NCBI RefSeq assembly: GCF_029240175.1
Contig: NZ_JARBTM010000017.1
Location: 1 to 64,000 of the forward strand
Length of the DNA stretch: 64,000 bases
Source: Anaerosolibacter sp.
Lineage (GTDB): Bacteria > Bacillota > Clostridia > Peptostreptococcales > Thermotaleaceae
Direction of reading: 5' to 3'
Shown here: in pieces, positions 36,299 through 46,248 of the stretch
Position numbering within the stretch: the first letter of the stretch is position 1
How the letters are laid out: each line of letters opens with the position of its first letter
Made by a program: the position numbers and the translations under genes
Notes under the pieces: generated by a model
The model's database searches: none
Told to the model about the DNA's origin: nothing
What the model saw: only the letters and a program-made list of their open reading frames with translations

Positions 36299-37044
36299 GA
36301 TTTCACCTCCCGAATGAGAGACAATTCATTTAACTCGTTTTCATTGTATTTTGTTAATAGATTGTATATTACGACTGTCAATAAACCTTCACTTATAGCC
36401 AAAGGTACCTGTGTAACTGCAAAGATACCTAGAAACTTTACAATTGATGCCATGATTCCTACTTCTCCAGGGAAAGCCAATCCCAGTTGTATGGAGGTAA
36501 CGATATACGTAATCAAATTTCCTAAAGCAGCAGCAATAAATACGCTTACACCCTTTGATGCGCCGGATTTATTCAAGGTTCTAAAAGCTAGGTAAGACAC
36601 AATAGGTCCAGCGATCCCCATGGAAAACACATTGGCACCCAGGGTTGAGATCCCGCCATGGGCCAATAAAATTGCCTGGAAGAGCAACACAATCAATCCT
36701 AAAATACTTGTGGCACTTGGTCCAAAAAGGATTGCACCCAACCCAACGCCTGTGGGGTGAGAGGAACTGCCAGTCACTGATGGCAGCTTCATAGCTGATA
36801 GTACAAAGGCAAAGGCACCGCATAAGGCCAACAGCATTTTTATATTTGGATTTTCATCGGTTAATTTCTTTATGGATTTAACCCCATGCAATAAAACAGG
36901 GATTGATACAACAAACCAAATAGCTGCCCACATGGGTGGTAAAAAACCCTCCATAATATGCATGGCATATGCTTCCCTTGGTGCAAGCAATACGATGAGA
37001 AACGAGAATAGCGCACTAAGTAGAACATACAACTTCTTTTTCAC
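36295..37044 (-). CDS. cbiM: Cobalt transport substrate-capture protein (S component)
   Basis: The 249-residue protein has seven or so membrane segments after a signal peptide. The mature N-terminus would begin at the [10 protein letters not shown] motif, whose His next to the N-terminal Met ligates the metal. [12 protein letters not shown] is the other conserved region. A GTG start at 37044 follows GGAGG; the longer frame to 37125 overlaps the leader. Expression is controlled by the upstream cobalamin riboswitch. Confidence 0.92.
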   Translation of the reverse strand: MKKKLYVLLSALFSFLIVLLAPREAYAMHIMEGFLPPMWAAIWFVVSIPVLLHGVKSIKKLTDENPNIKMLLALCGAFAFVLSAMKLPSVTGSSSHPTGVGLGAILFGPSATSILGLIVLLFQAILLAHGGISTLGANVFSMGIAGPIVSYLAFRTLNKSGASKGVSVFIAAALGNLITYIVTSIQLGLAFPGEVGIMASIVKFLGIFAVTQVPLAISEGLLTVVIYNLLTKYNENELNELSLIREVKS

Positions 37045-37091
37045 AACATTTCCTCCTATTCGTCTAATGTAGTTCTCATCCAAAAATAAAC

Positions 37092-37113
37092 GACCTAGCC
37101 TTAAGGCTAGGTC
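37092..37113 (-). terminator. Regulatory terminator of the cobalamin riboswitch
   Basis: GACCTAGCC-TTAA-GGCTAGGTC, followed on the reverse strand by GTTTATTTTTG. It lies between the riboswitch and cbiM, so it is probably the expression platform that stops transcription when B12 is bound. Confidence 0.75.
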
Positions 37114-37139
37114 TCCACATGTCAAATCAATTTATAGAA

Positions 37140-37345
37140 CAGACACATCGATACTCCTTCCCTCCGAAGGCAATGACGTCAACATAGGCAGGTTTCCTGG
37201 CTCGCGTTTTTTCCTACTCCCTCGTCTTCCCCGTTTCCAAGTGACACCATGAGGTTTCGTATTCGCTTACAGTAGCGGGGGCTGCATCGGTTTTCCACCG
37301 AATTTCCCTATTATCCTCTTACAAGGCACCCATATCTTGATTTGG
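37140..37345 (-). promoter_or_regulatory. Cobalamin (B12) riboswitch controlling cbiMNQO
   Basis: The reverse strand carries the core of the AdoCbl aptamer: the B12-box region GCTACTGTAAGCG (37264-37276), the GAGCCAGGAAACCTGCC element (37187-37203), and a G/C-rich helix AAACCGATGCAGCCCCCG. It stands 100 bases upstream of cbiM, after which the terminator is found. When coenzyme B12 is abundant, cobalt import is expected to fall. Exact boundaries are approximate. Confidence 0.9.
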
Positions 37346-37473
37346 ATTCAATTTTACATTAATAATTATATCAAATGAATCATGATTATGCTATAGACTT
37401 GCATATTTCATCATTTACAAGGTGAATTGCTATTATTTCGCATGATATTTATGATTTTTTTTTGCATATCAGC

Positions 37474-37833
37474 TTAAAACACCTCTATTAATTCATACAG
37501 CTTTTTCTCGTTTTGCTTGGTAATCTGAGCTTTTTCTTCGGTGTGCTCCATATTCACATAGGTTTCTAAGTCAGTGGTCACAATCTTTCTGATCATCATT
37601 AGATTGATAATGAAGGATTGATGTGACCGGAAAAAGTGACGATTATCCAGCTTCTTTTCTACATTATTCAAGCTGTCATGAATACTATAAATACCATCCA
37701 TGGTATGCAGATCTGTTTTTCTACCATTTTTCACAAACATAATGATGCTTTTCTTCGGAATGAATATCCTCTCATGCCCATGTTTTACACATATTTTTCC
37801 ATGGATCAAAATTTTAGATTTATTTTCTTCCAA
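37474..37833 (-). CDS. Stand-alone LytTR-domain DNA-binding protein
   Basis: The 119-residue protein consists of one LytTR domain: IFIPKKSIIMFVKNGRKTDLH, then a FFRSHQSFIINLMMIRKI segment. There is no receiver domain. LytTR proteins bind direct-repeat DNA and often control cell-surface or toxin genes. It probably starts at a TTG at 37833, after GAGGGG. It ends 100 bases before the B12 leader. Targets are unknown. Confidence 0.82.
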   Translation of the reverse strand: MEENKSKILIHGKICVKHGHERIFIPKKSIIMFVKNGRKTDLHTMDGIYSIHDSLNNVEKKLDNRHFFRSHQSFIINLMMIRKIVTTDLETYVNMEHTEEKAQITKQNEKKLYELIEVF

Positions 37834-37871
37834 TACCCCTCAACCCCTATAGCCTTATAATATACTATTTA

Positions 37872-39596
37872 TTATACTACACCATGTAATAAATCCATAA
37901 TTGTCTTTTCAAAGATCACTATTTTTTCTTGGGCCTCTCGCTTGGTTGCTCCTTTGGTATAGATATAAATCTTGATTTTAGGTTCTGTTCCTGATGGGCG
38001 TACTGCATACCATGATCCATCTTTGAAGAAATACCGCAGCACATCAGACACCGGTATATTCCCAGTGGTCTCCTTCTGATTTATCACATCCACACTGATT
38101 CCTTCTGCATAATCGATATACTGTATTAGTCCCATATCTCCAATCTTCTTTGGAAAACTCTTTCTATATTCTTTCATCATACGCCCAATTCGCTTTTGTC
38201 CCTCTATTCCCTCAAGGGTCAATGAAATCAATTTTTCCATGTAAAATCCATGCTTCTCATAAAGTCCTTCCAGCACATCTAAGAGGCTTTTTCCCAAGGA
38301 TGAATAGTAGGCAGCCGCTTCACAGAGCAGCATAGACGCAATCACGCCATCTTTATCTCTCACAAAAGTACCTGCAACATATCCTATACTTTCTTCATAA
38401 CCAAAAATAAATGATTGATCACTCCTTTTTTCCATTTCATTGACTTTCCCGCATATATTTTTAAAACCAGTTAACGTTTCAAATGTCTTAACGCCATAGG
38501 ATGCTGCGATAGCTTTTCCAAGATCTCCCGTTACAATGGATTTTACAATGTAGTCATTTCCAGTGAGCCGCCCTTGTTCCTTAAGAGAAGACAGGATGTA
38601 TTCAATCAACACCGCACCTGTTTGGTTCCCATTTAGCGCTGTGTACTCTCCCTCTTTTCCCTGGATCATGCATGCTACCCTGTCACAATCTGGATCTGTG
38701 GCAAAGATCATTTCTGCCCCTAGAGACTTCCCTAATTTCTCTGCGTAGGCAAAAGCCTTTGTATCTTCAGGATTTGGATACCCCACCGTAGTAAAGTCAG
38801 GATCAGGCATTTCCTGCTCTGGCACTACCCATACATTTTGAAATCCTCTTTCATGAAGGACTCTCCGCACAGGGATATTGCCAGTGCCATTCAAGGGGGT
38901 ATACACCAGCTTAATTCCTTTATTGATGTCATCCCTTAAAGATAACCCTTTTACTTTTTCCACATACTCATCATCAATTTCCCTGCCTAAAATCTTTAAT
39001 AAACCTTGATCCAATGCCATCTGCTCGTCTAATATCTTTATTTTGGTAAAATCCTTTATGCTTTCTATGTTCTTCTCTACAACCGCAGCAATTTCAGAAA
39101 GAATTTGGGCACCTTCCTCCCAATAAACCTTATATCCATTGTATTCCCGTGGATTATGGCTGGCGGTCACCACGATGCCTCCCGCAGTCTTTAAACGTCG
39201 TACCGCGTAGGACAGCTCAGGTGTAGGCCGGATATCCTCAAACAAATAGGCTTTTATGCCATTCCCGGCCAGTACCAAGGCCGCTTCCTTCGCAAATTCC
39301 TTGGAGTAGTGTCTCACATCATAAGCAATGGCAACGCCCCTATTCATATAGTCCTGACCTTTTTCAACGATAAAATCTGCTAACCCTTGGGTTGCTTGAC
39401 GAATAATATATTTGTTCATTCTATTGGTTCCAGCGCCAACTTTTCCCCTAAGTCCCGCTGTGCCAAACTCTAAGTTTCTATAGAATCGATCTTTTATTTC
39501 TTCTTCATCGTTTTTTATAGCAATTAACGCTTCTCGTGTTTCTTCATCGAAATACCCATTAGTTACCCATGATTCATATTGATCTTTATAATCCAT
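37872..39596 (-). CDS. pgcA: Phosphoglucomutase / phosphomannomutase
   Basis: The 574-residue enzyme interconverts hexose 1- and 6-phosphates, most likely glucose. The phosphoserine loop TASHNPREYNG, the metal loop DPDCDRV, the sugar loop GYEESIGY and the C-terminal RPSGTEPKIKIYI are present. Length fits the PgcA group. The ATG at 39596 follows GGGAG; upstream in-frame codons to 39641 lie before that site. It supplies glucose 1-phosphate for cell-wall glycolipids. Confidence 0.92.
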   Translation of the reverse strand: MDYKDQYESWVTNGYFDEETREALIAIKNDEEEIKDRFYRNLEFGTAGLRGKVGAGTNRMNKYIIRQATQGLADFIVEKGQDYMNRGVAIAYDVRHYSKEFAKEAALVLAGNGIKAYLFEDIRPTPELSYAVRRLKTAGGIVVTASHNPREYNGYKVYWEEGAQILSEIAAVVEKNIESIKDFTKIKILDEQMALDQGLLKILGREIDDEYVEKVKGLSLRDDINKGIKLVYTPLNGTGNIPVRRVLHERGFQNVWVVPEQEMPDPDFTTVGYPNPEDTKAFAYAEKLGKSLGAEMIFATDPDCDRVACMIQGKEGEYTALNGNQTGAVLIEYILSSLKEQGRLTGNDYIVKSIVTGDLGKAIAASYGVKTFETLTGFKNICGKVNEMEKRSDQSFIFGYEESIGYVAGTFVRDKDGVIASMLLCEAAAYYSSLGKSLLDVLEGLYEKHGFYMEKLISLTLEGIEGQKRIGRMMKEYRKSFPKKIGDMGLIQYIDYAEGISVDVINQKETTGNIPVSDVLRYFFKDGSWYAVRPSGTEPKIKIYIYTKGATKREAQEKIVIFEKTIMDLLHGVV

Positions 39597-39727
39597 GTTT
39601 GTGCACTCCCTGTGTATTATATTTTTGTTGCAATCATTCACTATTCCTCTAGATTATTATATCCAACCATTTGGTTAGATTCCCACCCTTTCAACATACC
39701 CAATTCCCAGCTGATTATTCAAGCATC

Positions 39728-39776
39728 CTACATAAACAGACAGTTCAGCAAAATGCTGAACTGTCTGTTTATGTAG
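39728..39776. terminator. 23-bp perfect hairpin at the mntR-like gene end
   Basis: CTACATAAACAGACAGTTCAG... pairs perfectly over 23 bp with a three-base loop. The TAA stop of the regulator (39769-39771) is inside the right arm. No long T-run follows. Confidence 0.8.
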
Positions 39777-40212
39777 GGATCTCCTCACTCCAGTGATGGT
39801 CTTTTTCAGAATCACTAAAATTTGCAAATCGCTCCATCACTTCTTTGTCACTGCGCATAAAATCCACCAAATTTTCAATAGCTGCAATGGTTGGAGGGCT
39901 TAGGTAATGCTCCATAGCTTCTGCCTCCACTGCCGTATCACAATTGCTGTTGATTACAAATAGAAACTCCTGTAGAATGCTGTTTCTTTTTACAAGAAGC
40001 TTTCCAAGCTTCTTTCCCTCTTCTGTCATATGGATACCTTCATATCGCTTATACTGAACATAGTTTTCTTTGTTAAGTTTTCTCAATGCCTTCACCACAG
40101 AAGGCGACGATACATTCAACTTTTCAGCAATATCTCTTACTCGAATTTCTTTCTTTTGTTGGGATAGTTGGTATACTTCCTCTAAATAGTCCTCAAGACT
40201 CGGTGATAACAT
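39769..40212 (-). CDS. DtxR/MntR-family metal-dependent transcriptional regulator
   Basis: The 147-residue protein has an N-terminal winged helix (SPSVVKALRKLNKENYVQYKRYEGIHMT) and a metal-binding/dimerisation part (MEHYLSPPTIAAIENL with acidic His ligands). This is the MntR/DtxR layout without the SH3-like domain. It likely senses manganese or iron. The start at 40212 follows GGGGGG. No cognate transporter gene is adjacent. Confidence 0.85.
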   Translation of the reverse strand: MLSPSLEDYLEEVYQLSQQKKEIRVRDIAEKLNVSSPSVVKALRKLNKENYVQYKRYEGIHMTEEGKKLGKLLVKRNSILQEFLFVINSNCDTAVEAEAMEHYLSPPTIAAIENLVDFMRSDKEVMERFANFSDSEKDHHWSEEIPT

Positions 40213-40354
40213 CCAATTCCCCCCTTTATTCAGATTCTTCCCTAGAAACACCCTATTACAATTATATGAAGAAAGCTGCCAATCTTTACAGTTTTTATAC
40301 CTGTATAGAATAACAGCTTTTTAAGCAGAAACAGCTTATGATTGGCTTACATTT

Positions 40355-42991
40355 TTATAACATTACTTTTTGTTGGTGGCGTTCCCTTTGGTTCTGATGG
40401 CTAAATTCATGGATTACCTCCATTATTCTTTCCCGGTCTTCATAGAATACGATAACTATGTCTCCAGCCATTGCCATTTCCATGGCTTTTCTTAAAGCCA
40501 CTTCTTCTATCAGCTCAATTTCCATTCTATTTGGATCAAGGCCTCCCTTTAAGCAGCCTTCCATCAATCGTTTAGCAACTTCTCCTTCATCTCTGCCCCG
40601 TAGATCCCTATCTTCCTTAATAAATACATGATCAAAGCTTTGACCTGATAGTATACCTACCTCATGGATACTTGTATCCAATCGATCTCCTGGTACACCG
40701 ATGACACCAATGATTCGATTTATCTTAATTTTTTGAAGACCTTCGATGACTTTTTTGTACCCATCGAAATTATGTCCATAATCCACGATCACTCTGAAAT
40801 CTGACACATCATACATATTAAACCTTCCAGGATTCTCTTTTTCATCAGATTTGAAGCTTACCAAGGCGCGATTGATTGCATCCTTGTCAATTCCTAACCC
40901 CCAAGCGACAGCCACCGCAGCCAAGCTATTCTCCACATTATGGACGAGAGCCCCACCAAGGGTTGCTGGAATGTTTTCAATATTTACCACAGGGATCTGT
41001 TCCTTATCCGTGGCCAAATAGATAATCTGATCCTTGATATAGACGACTCTGCCCCCGTCTTTGATATGTTTTACCACATAATTGTTCTTATGATCTTTAG
41101 TGAACAATATGATATTCCCAAAGGCCCGATCTCTCACGGATAAACAATATTCATCGTCTGCATTGATCACTGCATATCCAGTATCCTTTACAGCTTCAAC
41201 CACTAATGACTTCGCATGGGCTAAATCCTCAAGGGTTTCGATACCATCTAACCCCAAGTGATCATCCGTGATATTTGTAATGATCCCTACATCTGCCAGG
41301 TCATACCCAAGACCTCTGTTAACAATGCCTCCTCTAGCTGTTTCCAGCACTGCAGCCGTAACATCCTTATTCATCAATATGGTCTTTGCACTATTTGGCC
41401 CCGTAGTATCTCCTTTAATAATGCATTCATCTCCCAAATATATCCCACTGGTTGTAGTCATGCCCACATAGTGACCTGCTTCCTTTAGTATCTTGCTTAC
41501 AAGTCTTGTAGTGGTTGTCTTTCCGTTGGTTCCTGTTACTGCCACAACGGGAATAGAGTGGGCTTTTCCTTTTGGGAATAGGGAGGATAAAATCTCCTTT
41601 GCCACATTTCTCGGTGTTCCCGAAGAGGGGTAATGATGCATTCGAATTCCCGGTGCTGCATTCACCTCAATAATCGCTCCTCCAGTAGCACCCAATGGAG
41701 AACTAATATCCGTTGTTGTCACATCAATTCCTGCCACATCTAAACCAATAACAGAAGCCGCCTTAATGCACATTTTCTTGATATCTTCATGGACCTGATC
41801 TGTCACATCGATGGCGATTCCACCTGTGCTTAAATTATCATTTTCTCTTAGATAAACCACTTGCCCCTCATCTGGTATGTCTTCAAGAACATGATGGTTC
41901 TTCCTCAAAAGGAGCATCATAACTTCATCAATTTTTATCTTTGTCAATGGCTTCTCATGACCTTCGCCCCGCAGAGGATTTTTGTTTTCTAACTCAATTA
42001 ATTCTTTAATCGTGTTTTTTCCATTCCCCACCACATGGGCTGGAATTCTTTCCGAAGCTGCAATCACGCGATCTTTCACCACCAGCACACGGTAATGTTT
42101 GCCCTCAATATAGCTTTCTACTAGGGCATCGGTGGTATATCTTTCAACTGCCTCATAGGCAGAAATTACCTCTTCATCACAACTTAAATTTAATGATACC
42201 CCTTTGCCTTGGTTGCCATTAAATGGTTTCACCACTGCTGGGTAGCCAATATCATTTGCCATTTCCACAGCTTCATACTTATTCCTGGCAATTCTACCCG
42301 CTGGTACAGGTATGCCATTTTGCTTTAACAATTCATTGGTCATCCATTTGTCACAGGAAATATCTACGGCAATACAGCTTGCTTGATCTGTCAAGGTTGC
42401 CTGAATCCTCCGTTGATTTGCGCCATACCCTAATTGTAGAATACTATCTTTACCAATACGAATAACTGGTATCCCAGCTTTTTTTGCTTCTACCTCAATA
42501 GCCTTTGTACTTGGCCCCAATTCTAACTCTGCTGCCTTCTTTCGAATCATATCCAATCGTTCATCAATATCGATGGTCTCTCCCCGGATTAAATGATTTA
42601 AAACATCAAACGCCATCAATCCTGCCTCTACAGCTGCAACTTCATTTGTATATCCATAAATAACATTATAAATGGACAGTCCGCTGTCCCATCTCGCTTT
42701 TCCATAACGGATATTATATCCCAACATATTTTGTATTTCCAAAGCTGTGTGTTCCATTACATGGGCCAGATATGTACCTCTTTTTAATCTTGCTACAAAT
42801 CCACCCCGATAACCTTCCGAGCACTTATGCTCCTTTAGTCCTGGAATCATTGCGACTAAGTTTTCATTAAACATAGGAATTTCTGATGTTGGTGTATCAT
42901 AGAGATCTTCCAAGTCTACAGTGAGTTTAATGACTGGATTATGACTGTATACATTCCTACCTCTTAATGCTCTTAGATTTACAACCTTCAT
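40355..42991 (-). CDS. cphA: Cyanophycin synthetase
   Basis: The 878-residue enzyme makes the Asp-Arg polymer from aspartate and arginine. It has an N-terminal domain, an ATP-grasp region (about 220-480, with NGNQGKGVSLNL and EVNAAPGIRMH), and a C-terminal Mur ligase-like domain with P-loop GTNGKTTTTRL. The length and two-ATPase layout match CphA. It overlaps the cyanophycinase stop by four bases, so both are co-translated. In Clostridia cyanophycin has been reported in spores, so a nitrogen reserve during sporulation is plausible. Confidence 0.92.
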   Translation of the reverse strand: MKVVNLRALRGRNVYSHNPVIKLTVDLEDLYDTPTSEIPMFNENLVAMIPGLKEHKCSEGYRGGFVARLKRGTYLAHVMEHTALEIQNMLGYNIRYGKARWDSGLSIYNVIYGYTNEVAAVEAGLMAFDVLNHLIRGETIDIDERLDMIRKKAAELELGPSTKAIEVEAKKAGIPVIRIGKDSILQLGYGANQRRIQATLTDQASCIAVDISCDKWMTNELLKQNGIPVPAGRIARNKYEAVEMANDIGYPAVVKPFNGNQGKGVSLNLSCDEEVISAYEAVERYTTDALVESYIEGKHYRVLVVKDRVIAASERIPAHVVGNGKNTIKELIELENKNPLRGEGHEKPLTKIKIDEVMMLLLRKNHHVLEDIPDEGQVVYLRENDNLSTGGIAIDVTDQVHEDIKKMCIKAASVIGLDVAGIDVTTTDISSPLGATGGAIIEVNAAPGIRMHHYPSSGTPRNVAKEILSSLFPKGKAHSIPVVAVTGTNGKTTTTRLVSKILKEAGHYVGMTTTSGIYLGDECIIKGDTTGPNSAKTILMNKDVTAAVLETARGGIVNRGLGYDLADVGIITNITDDHLGLDGIETLEDLAHAKSLVVEAVKDTGYAVINADDEYCLSVRDRAFGNIILFTKDHKNNYVVKHIKDGGRVVYIKDQIIYLATDKEQIPVVNIENIPATLGGALVHNVENSLAAVAVAWGLGIDKDAINRALVSFKSDEKENPGRFNMYDVSDFRVIVDYGHNFDGYKKVIEGLQKIKINRIIGVIGVPGDRLDTSIHEVGILSGQSFDHVFIKEDRDLRGRDEGEVAKRLMEGCLKGGLDPNRMEIELIEEVALRKAMEMAMAGDIVIVFYEDRERIMEVIHEFSHQNQRERHQQKVML

Positions 42992-43842
42992 TTTGATTCC
43001 TCCTGTGATTGATCTTGCGCCTTTTTATTGGACTTGCTTGGGACGACTGGTGTTTTTGATGGGAGATGAAAGCCGTAGTCGGTCGGCAGTACATGCATTC
43101 GCACATTTGTAATAGCCAAAGGTTCATTTGGATACTGCTCACATGTATTGGTAAACGCGATATCTCTGCCATCTATGATGGTCACTACCCCTGATCCTAC
43201 CACATCAAAGTGATTCTGATAACTTACGACAATTGCTGTATTTTCATCTATTCCAATTCCTAAAGAATGAGGATTCTGGGCAATAGCAGAAAGAAGTCTA
43301 CCAATTCTTCCTCTTTGATTAAAATGTTGGTCGATGATGACGCCTTCCATAAGTCCCATGCCTGGCGCCATCTTAATGGTGCATCGACTCGGTGCCTTCT
43401 CATCCATCCCTTCCACCACCATGATTTCGCTCATCATGGAAGCCCCAGCACTGGTTCCTGCAATTACCTTCCCTTCTCCTACACATTTATGGAGAAGGTC
43501 ATGCACTCTGGTTCCTCCCAGAATACTAGATATTCTTAGTTGATCACCGCCAGTGAAAAAGATGCAATCGCCATCCATCATTTCTTTTAAAATCTCATCT
43601 TTATTGGCATCCTCTCTGCTCTCTATATTTAAAACTGTCGTCCTTTCAACCCCTAGGGTTTTGAAGACTTTAATGTATTGCTGTCCTGCTTCCTTTGGCT
43701 TCTCTGTTGCGGTTGTCATCACAACAAACTTTGGGTCTTTTTTCTTGGTCAGAGAAACAAGCTTTTTTAGAATTACCTTATCAGCCGTCTTATCCTCTGC
43801 GCCGCCTATTACAACAAGATAGGTATCTTGATGATAGATCAT
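42988..43842 (-). CDS. cphB: Cyanophycinase
   Basis: The 284-residue serine hydrolase degrades cyanophycin to beta-Asp-Arg dipeptides. The nucleophile elbow GTSAGASMM and FFTGGDQLRI match the S51/CphB family. It starts at an ATG following AGGAGG and ends overlapping the cphA start. The last 20 residues are Lys/Ser/Gln-rich. As first gene of the pair it is expressed with the synthetase. Confidence 0.92.
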   Translation of the reverse strand: MIYHQDTYLVVIGGAEDKTADKVILKKLVSLTKKKDPKFVVMTTATEKPKEAGQQYIKVFKTLGVERTTVLNIESREDANKDEILKEMMDGDCIFFTGGDQLRISSILGGTRVHDLLHKCVGEGKVIAGTSAGASMMSEIMVVEGMDEKAPSRCTIKMAPGMGLMEGVIIDQHFNQRGRIGRLLSAIAQNPHSLGIGIDENTAIVVSYQNHFDVVGSGVVTIIDGRDIAFTNTCEQYPNEPLAITNVRMHVLPTDYGFHLPSKTPVVPSKSNKKAQDQSQEESK

Positions 43843-43984
43843 TTGGCCCTTCCTCCTATATCTGTTCAAAAGTCACTGCTACATTTTGGATTTATACAAT
43901 ATTTTTTCCATTTTTATACTTTCTCCATACATTTATTTATTATTTTCATTTTTTCTTCAAGTATACTTCATGAACGACAAAAAA

Positions 43985-44006
43985 GAGCCCAAGTTACCTT
44001 AGACTC
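43985..44006 (-). terminator. Probable terminator of the GH18 gene
   Basis: An imperfect hairpin (GAGCCCAAG with CTTAGACTC) is followed on the reverse strand by a T-run at 43979-43984. Confidence 0.6.
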
Positions 44007-44022
44007 CTTTTATTCCTTATAC

Positions 44023-45723
44023 TTATTCATTAAAATTTATGATCTGATCAATGGCGCTCCAAATCTCTGGAGTCTCAAAACCTCGTCTCCAGGCTGCAAC
44101 ACCTGCAAAATTATGTTTTTCCACCAGCCCTGCTTTTAGTTGAAGCGACCGACTATCCTCAATCCATATTTTTTGAAGCTTTCCGTCTTTCTCATAGCTT
44201 ACATAATACTGGCCTACTTCCGCCAGCCATTCTTTTTGAATTGTTGGAATCTTCAATATTTCATTGATGGTTTCCATACCAACCGCCTTAGACTTCACCA
44301 TAGTTTTACTCGGATCATCAGTCGATGGTGATTCCGTCCAAATCCTTGTATAGAATGGAACACCTAACAATAGCTTTTCAGCAGGCACCTCTTCCGTGAT
44401 CTCAGCCATACCTTTCTCAACCCATCCAATGGACGCAACTGAGCCACTCACCGGACTGGATGACCAATGCTCATCGTAGGTCATGACGGCCATGTAGTCC
44501 ACGATCTCACCCAAGGCCTTTCGGTCATAACATAGAGACCAGTTTTCGGTCATACTCTTTATTGTCACATCGATGGAAACAACCCTGTCTTTTTCATGGA
44601 GCATGGGCGTTACTTCCCTGACAAATTGCGTAAGTTTATCTCGGTCCTTCATATAGACATTTTCAAAATCTATATTGATTCCATCTAAATCGTAATCCAC
44701 TGCCAGTTTTACTAGTTCGTTGATAATCTTTTCTCGTATAAGTGAATTGTTTAGGATCGTATTGGTCATATCTGGATCAAAGGAATTATTGGCCAATGCC
44801 CAAACTTTGTACCCCCGTGCCTTGGCCCAATCTATATAACTTCTATCAATGTTGTGTTTAATCGTTCCCTTTCCATCCACAATGCTAATCCATGTGGGTG
44901 AAATCACATTTACCCCTTCCATAGGTCCTATCTTTTCTGTATCGGGATTTTTATTATGAATATGATCCCAAGTCAAGAAAATTTTCCCTTTCTCAGGTTT
45001 CCAAATTGGTTCATTACTGCCTATCTCCATAGCTTCAACCATCTCCTTATTTCCGATGGCATTACTGTCCACATATCCAACCTGTCCATTCTCTGTCATC
45101 ACCTGTACCCATTGGTCATGGCCTTCTACGAATTGAATCTGATCCCCTTGTTCTAAAATCTCAAGTACTGAAGATAAAAGCTTGCTGTCTTCTCGCACTC
45201 TTACTTGATCTTTTATCACTTCTCCCATGGATAGATCTTCTTTTTGATTTATCAGCACGACAGAATTTCGTTCTTCAATCCATCTACTTTTTATGCCAAT
45301 GTATTCTTCGATGTCTTGTATGGGTACATACACCCTATCATCTTCAATGATTACAGGTAATGCATCTATGTCCGTCCTATTATTTACTTTTACTTGCCCA
45401 TCTTCTCCATAGAAACGAATTACCTTATCTTTCGTAGTGATGGTTCCTACCTTTGTCATTGTGTCATATTCTCCATAGACATCCAATTCTTCCTGCAGCA
45501 GGTCAAGGGCAACATAAAGATTATGCGCTTCGCCCCGTATTCTTACCCCATCACCATAGTCTTCAGAAGTTTTAACACTTTGATCGTGATATATAATCAC
45601 CTTCGGTATGGTGGGTACAGTAGATGCAGACTTTGACACAAAGTAGAAATTTTGCACAAAATAGATGCTTCCCAATACAATTCCAATGACCAATAAACAG
45701 ATGTACGCTATTTTCCTTTTCAT
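44023..45723 (-). CDS. GH18 glycoside hydrolase with SH3b and amine-oxidase-N-like domains
   Basis: The 566-residue protein has an N-terminal membrane anchor or signal (residues 3-23), then a copper-amine-oxidase-N-type domain (about 25-170) and a bacterial SH3 domain (about 180-230). The C-terminal GH18 barrel has the catalytic DGINIDFE (D and E positions intact). Such proteins are surface or spore-associated hydrolases acting on peptidoglycan or chitin-like N-acetylglucosamine bonds. The start at 45723 has GGTGGGAG upstream. Confidence 0.87.
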   Translation of the reverse strand: MKRKIAYICLLVIGIVLGSIYFVQNFYFVSKSASTVPTIPKVIIYHDQSVKTSEDYGDGVRIRGEAHNLYVALDLLQEELDVYGEYDTMTKVGTITTKDKVIRFYGEDGQVKVNNRTDIDALPVIIEDDRVYVPIQDIEEYIGIKSRWIEERNSVVLINQKEDLSMGEVIKDQVRVREDSKLLSSVLEILEQGDQIQFVEGHDQWVQVMTENGQVGYVDSNAIGNKEMVEAMEIGSNEPIWKPEKGKIFLTWDHIHNKNPDTEKIGPMEGVNVISPTWISIVDGKGTIKHNIDRSYIDWAKARGYKVWALANNSFDPDMTNTILNNSLIREKIINELVKLAVDYDLDGINIDFENVYMKDRDKLTQFVREVTPMLHEKDRVVSIDVTIKSMTENWSLCYDRKALGEIVDYMAVMTYDEHWSSSPVSGSVASIGWVEKGMAEITEEVPAEKLLLGVPFYTRIWTESPSTDDPSKTMVKSKAVGMETINEILKIPTIQKEWLAEVGQYYVSYEKDGKLQKIWIEDSRSLQLKAGLVEKHNFAGVAAWRRGFETPEIWSAIDQIINFNE

Positions 45724-45763
45724 CTTCTCCCACCTTTCATCTTCCAAGGATCCATAAACATAA

Positions 45764-45792
45764 ATAGCCCCACCCGTTAGGAGTGAGGCTAT
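45764..45792 (-). other. Hairpin in the leader of the GH18 gene
   Basis: ATAGCCcCAC pairs with GTGaGGCTAT, with T-rich sequence on the reverse strand 41 bases before the GH18 start. It may be a weak terminator or attenuator between the coat genes and GH18. Confidence 0.5.
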
Positions 45793-45881
45793 GGACATGT
45801 ATTGAATATACTTTCATTTTACAGGTCTTATCGACAATTTTCAAGTTTTAATAATTACCATTAGTATCTATAGTATCAATA

Positions 45882-45911
45882 AAATAGCCCGTGGAATTCC
45901 ACAGGCTATTT
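45882..45911 (-). terminator. Terminator of the spore-coat gene pair
   Basis: AAATAGCC and GGCTATTT arms with an inner GTGGAATTCCAC self-palindrome. T-rich sequence follows on the reverse strand. Confidence 0.8.
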
Positions 45912-45929
45912 CTTTGATCTTACTTTATA

Positions 45930-46247
45930 TTATTGAGATATTCCTTCCCCTTGATCAAGTACGGTTTGAGACTGATATACTGTCTCCGTAAGCTGTTGAT
46001 CTGGCATATCATAGGGTTTATACCATCCCCGATTTACTGCTAATTCTGTCAAAGCGCCATGGCCGCCAACAATCTGGTTTAAGCTGCTTCCATACATGGC
46101 TCTCAATTCCGGTGTTGCACATTCTAGTGTTGCAGTAAGATAGGCGCTGGCAGCAGCCTTAGAACCCATCAGCATATCATTTGCGATGGTCTGGTCATCC
46201 AATTGATTTCCATTGTTTCCCATTAAAGTGTTTAGCAATGATGCCAT
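45930..46247 (-). CDS. CotF-family spore coat protein
   Basis: The 105-residue protein has the CotF signature: DDQTIANDMLMGSKAAASAY and a helix-rich core, then the C-terminal GWYKPYDMP motif. CotF-type proteins coat the spore surface in Firmicutes. The start at 46247 follows GGGGTG and nearly abuts the previous stop, so it is co-translated with the gene upstream. Its presence supports a spore-forming host. Confidence 0.85.
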   Translation of the reverse strand: MASLLNTLMGNNGNQLDDQTIANDMLMGSKAAASAYLTATLECATPELRAMYGSSLNQIVGGHGALTELAVNRGWYKPYDMPDQQLTETVYQSQTVLDQGEGISQ

Positions 46248-46248
46248 A

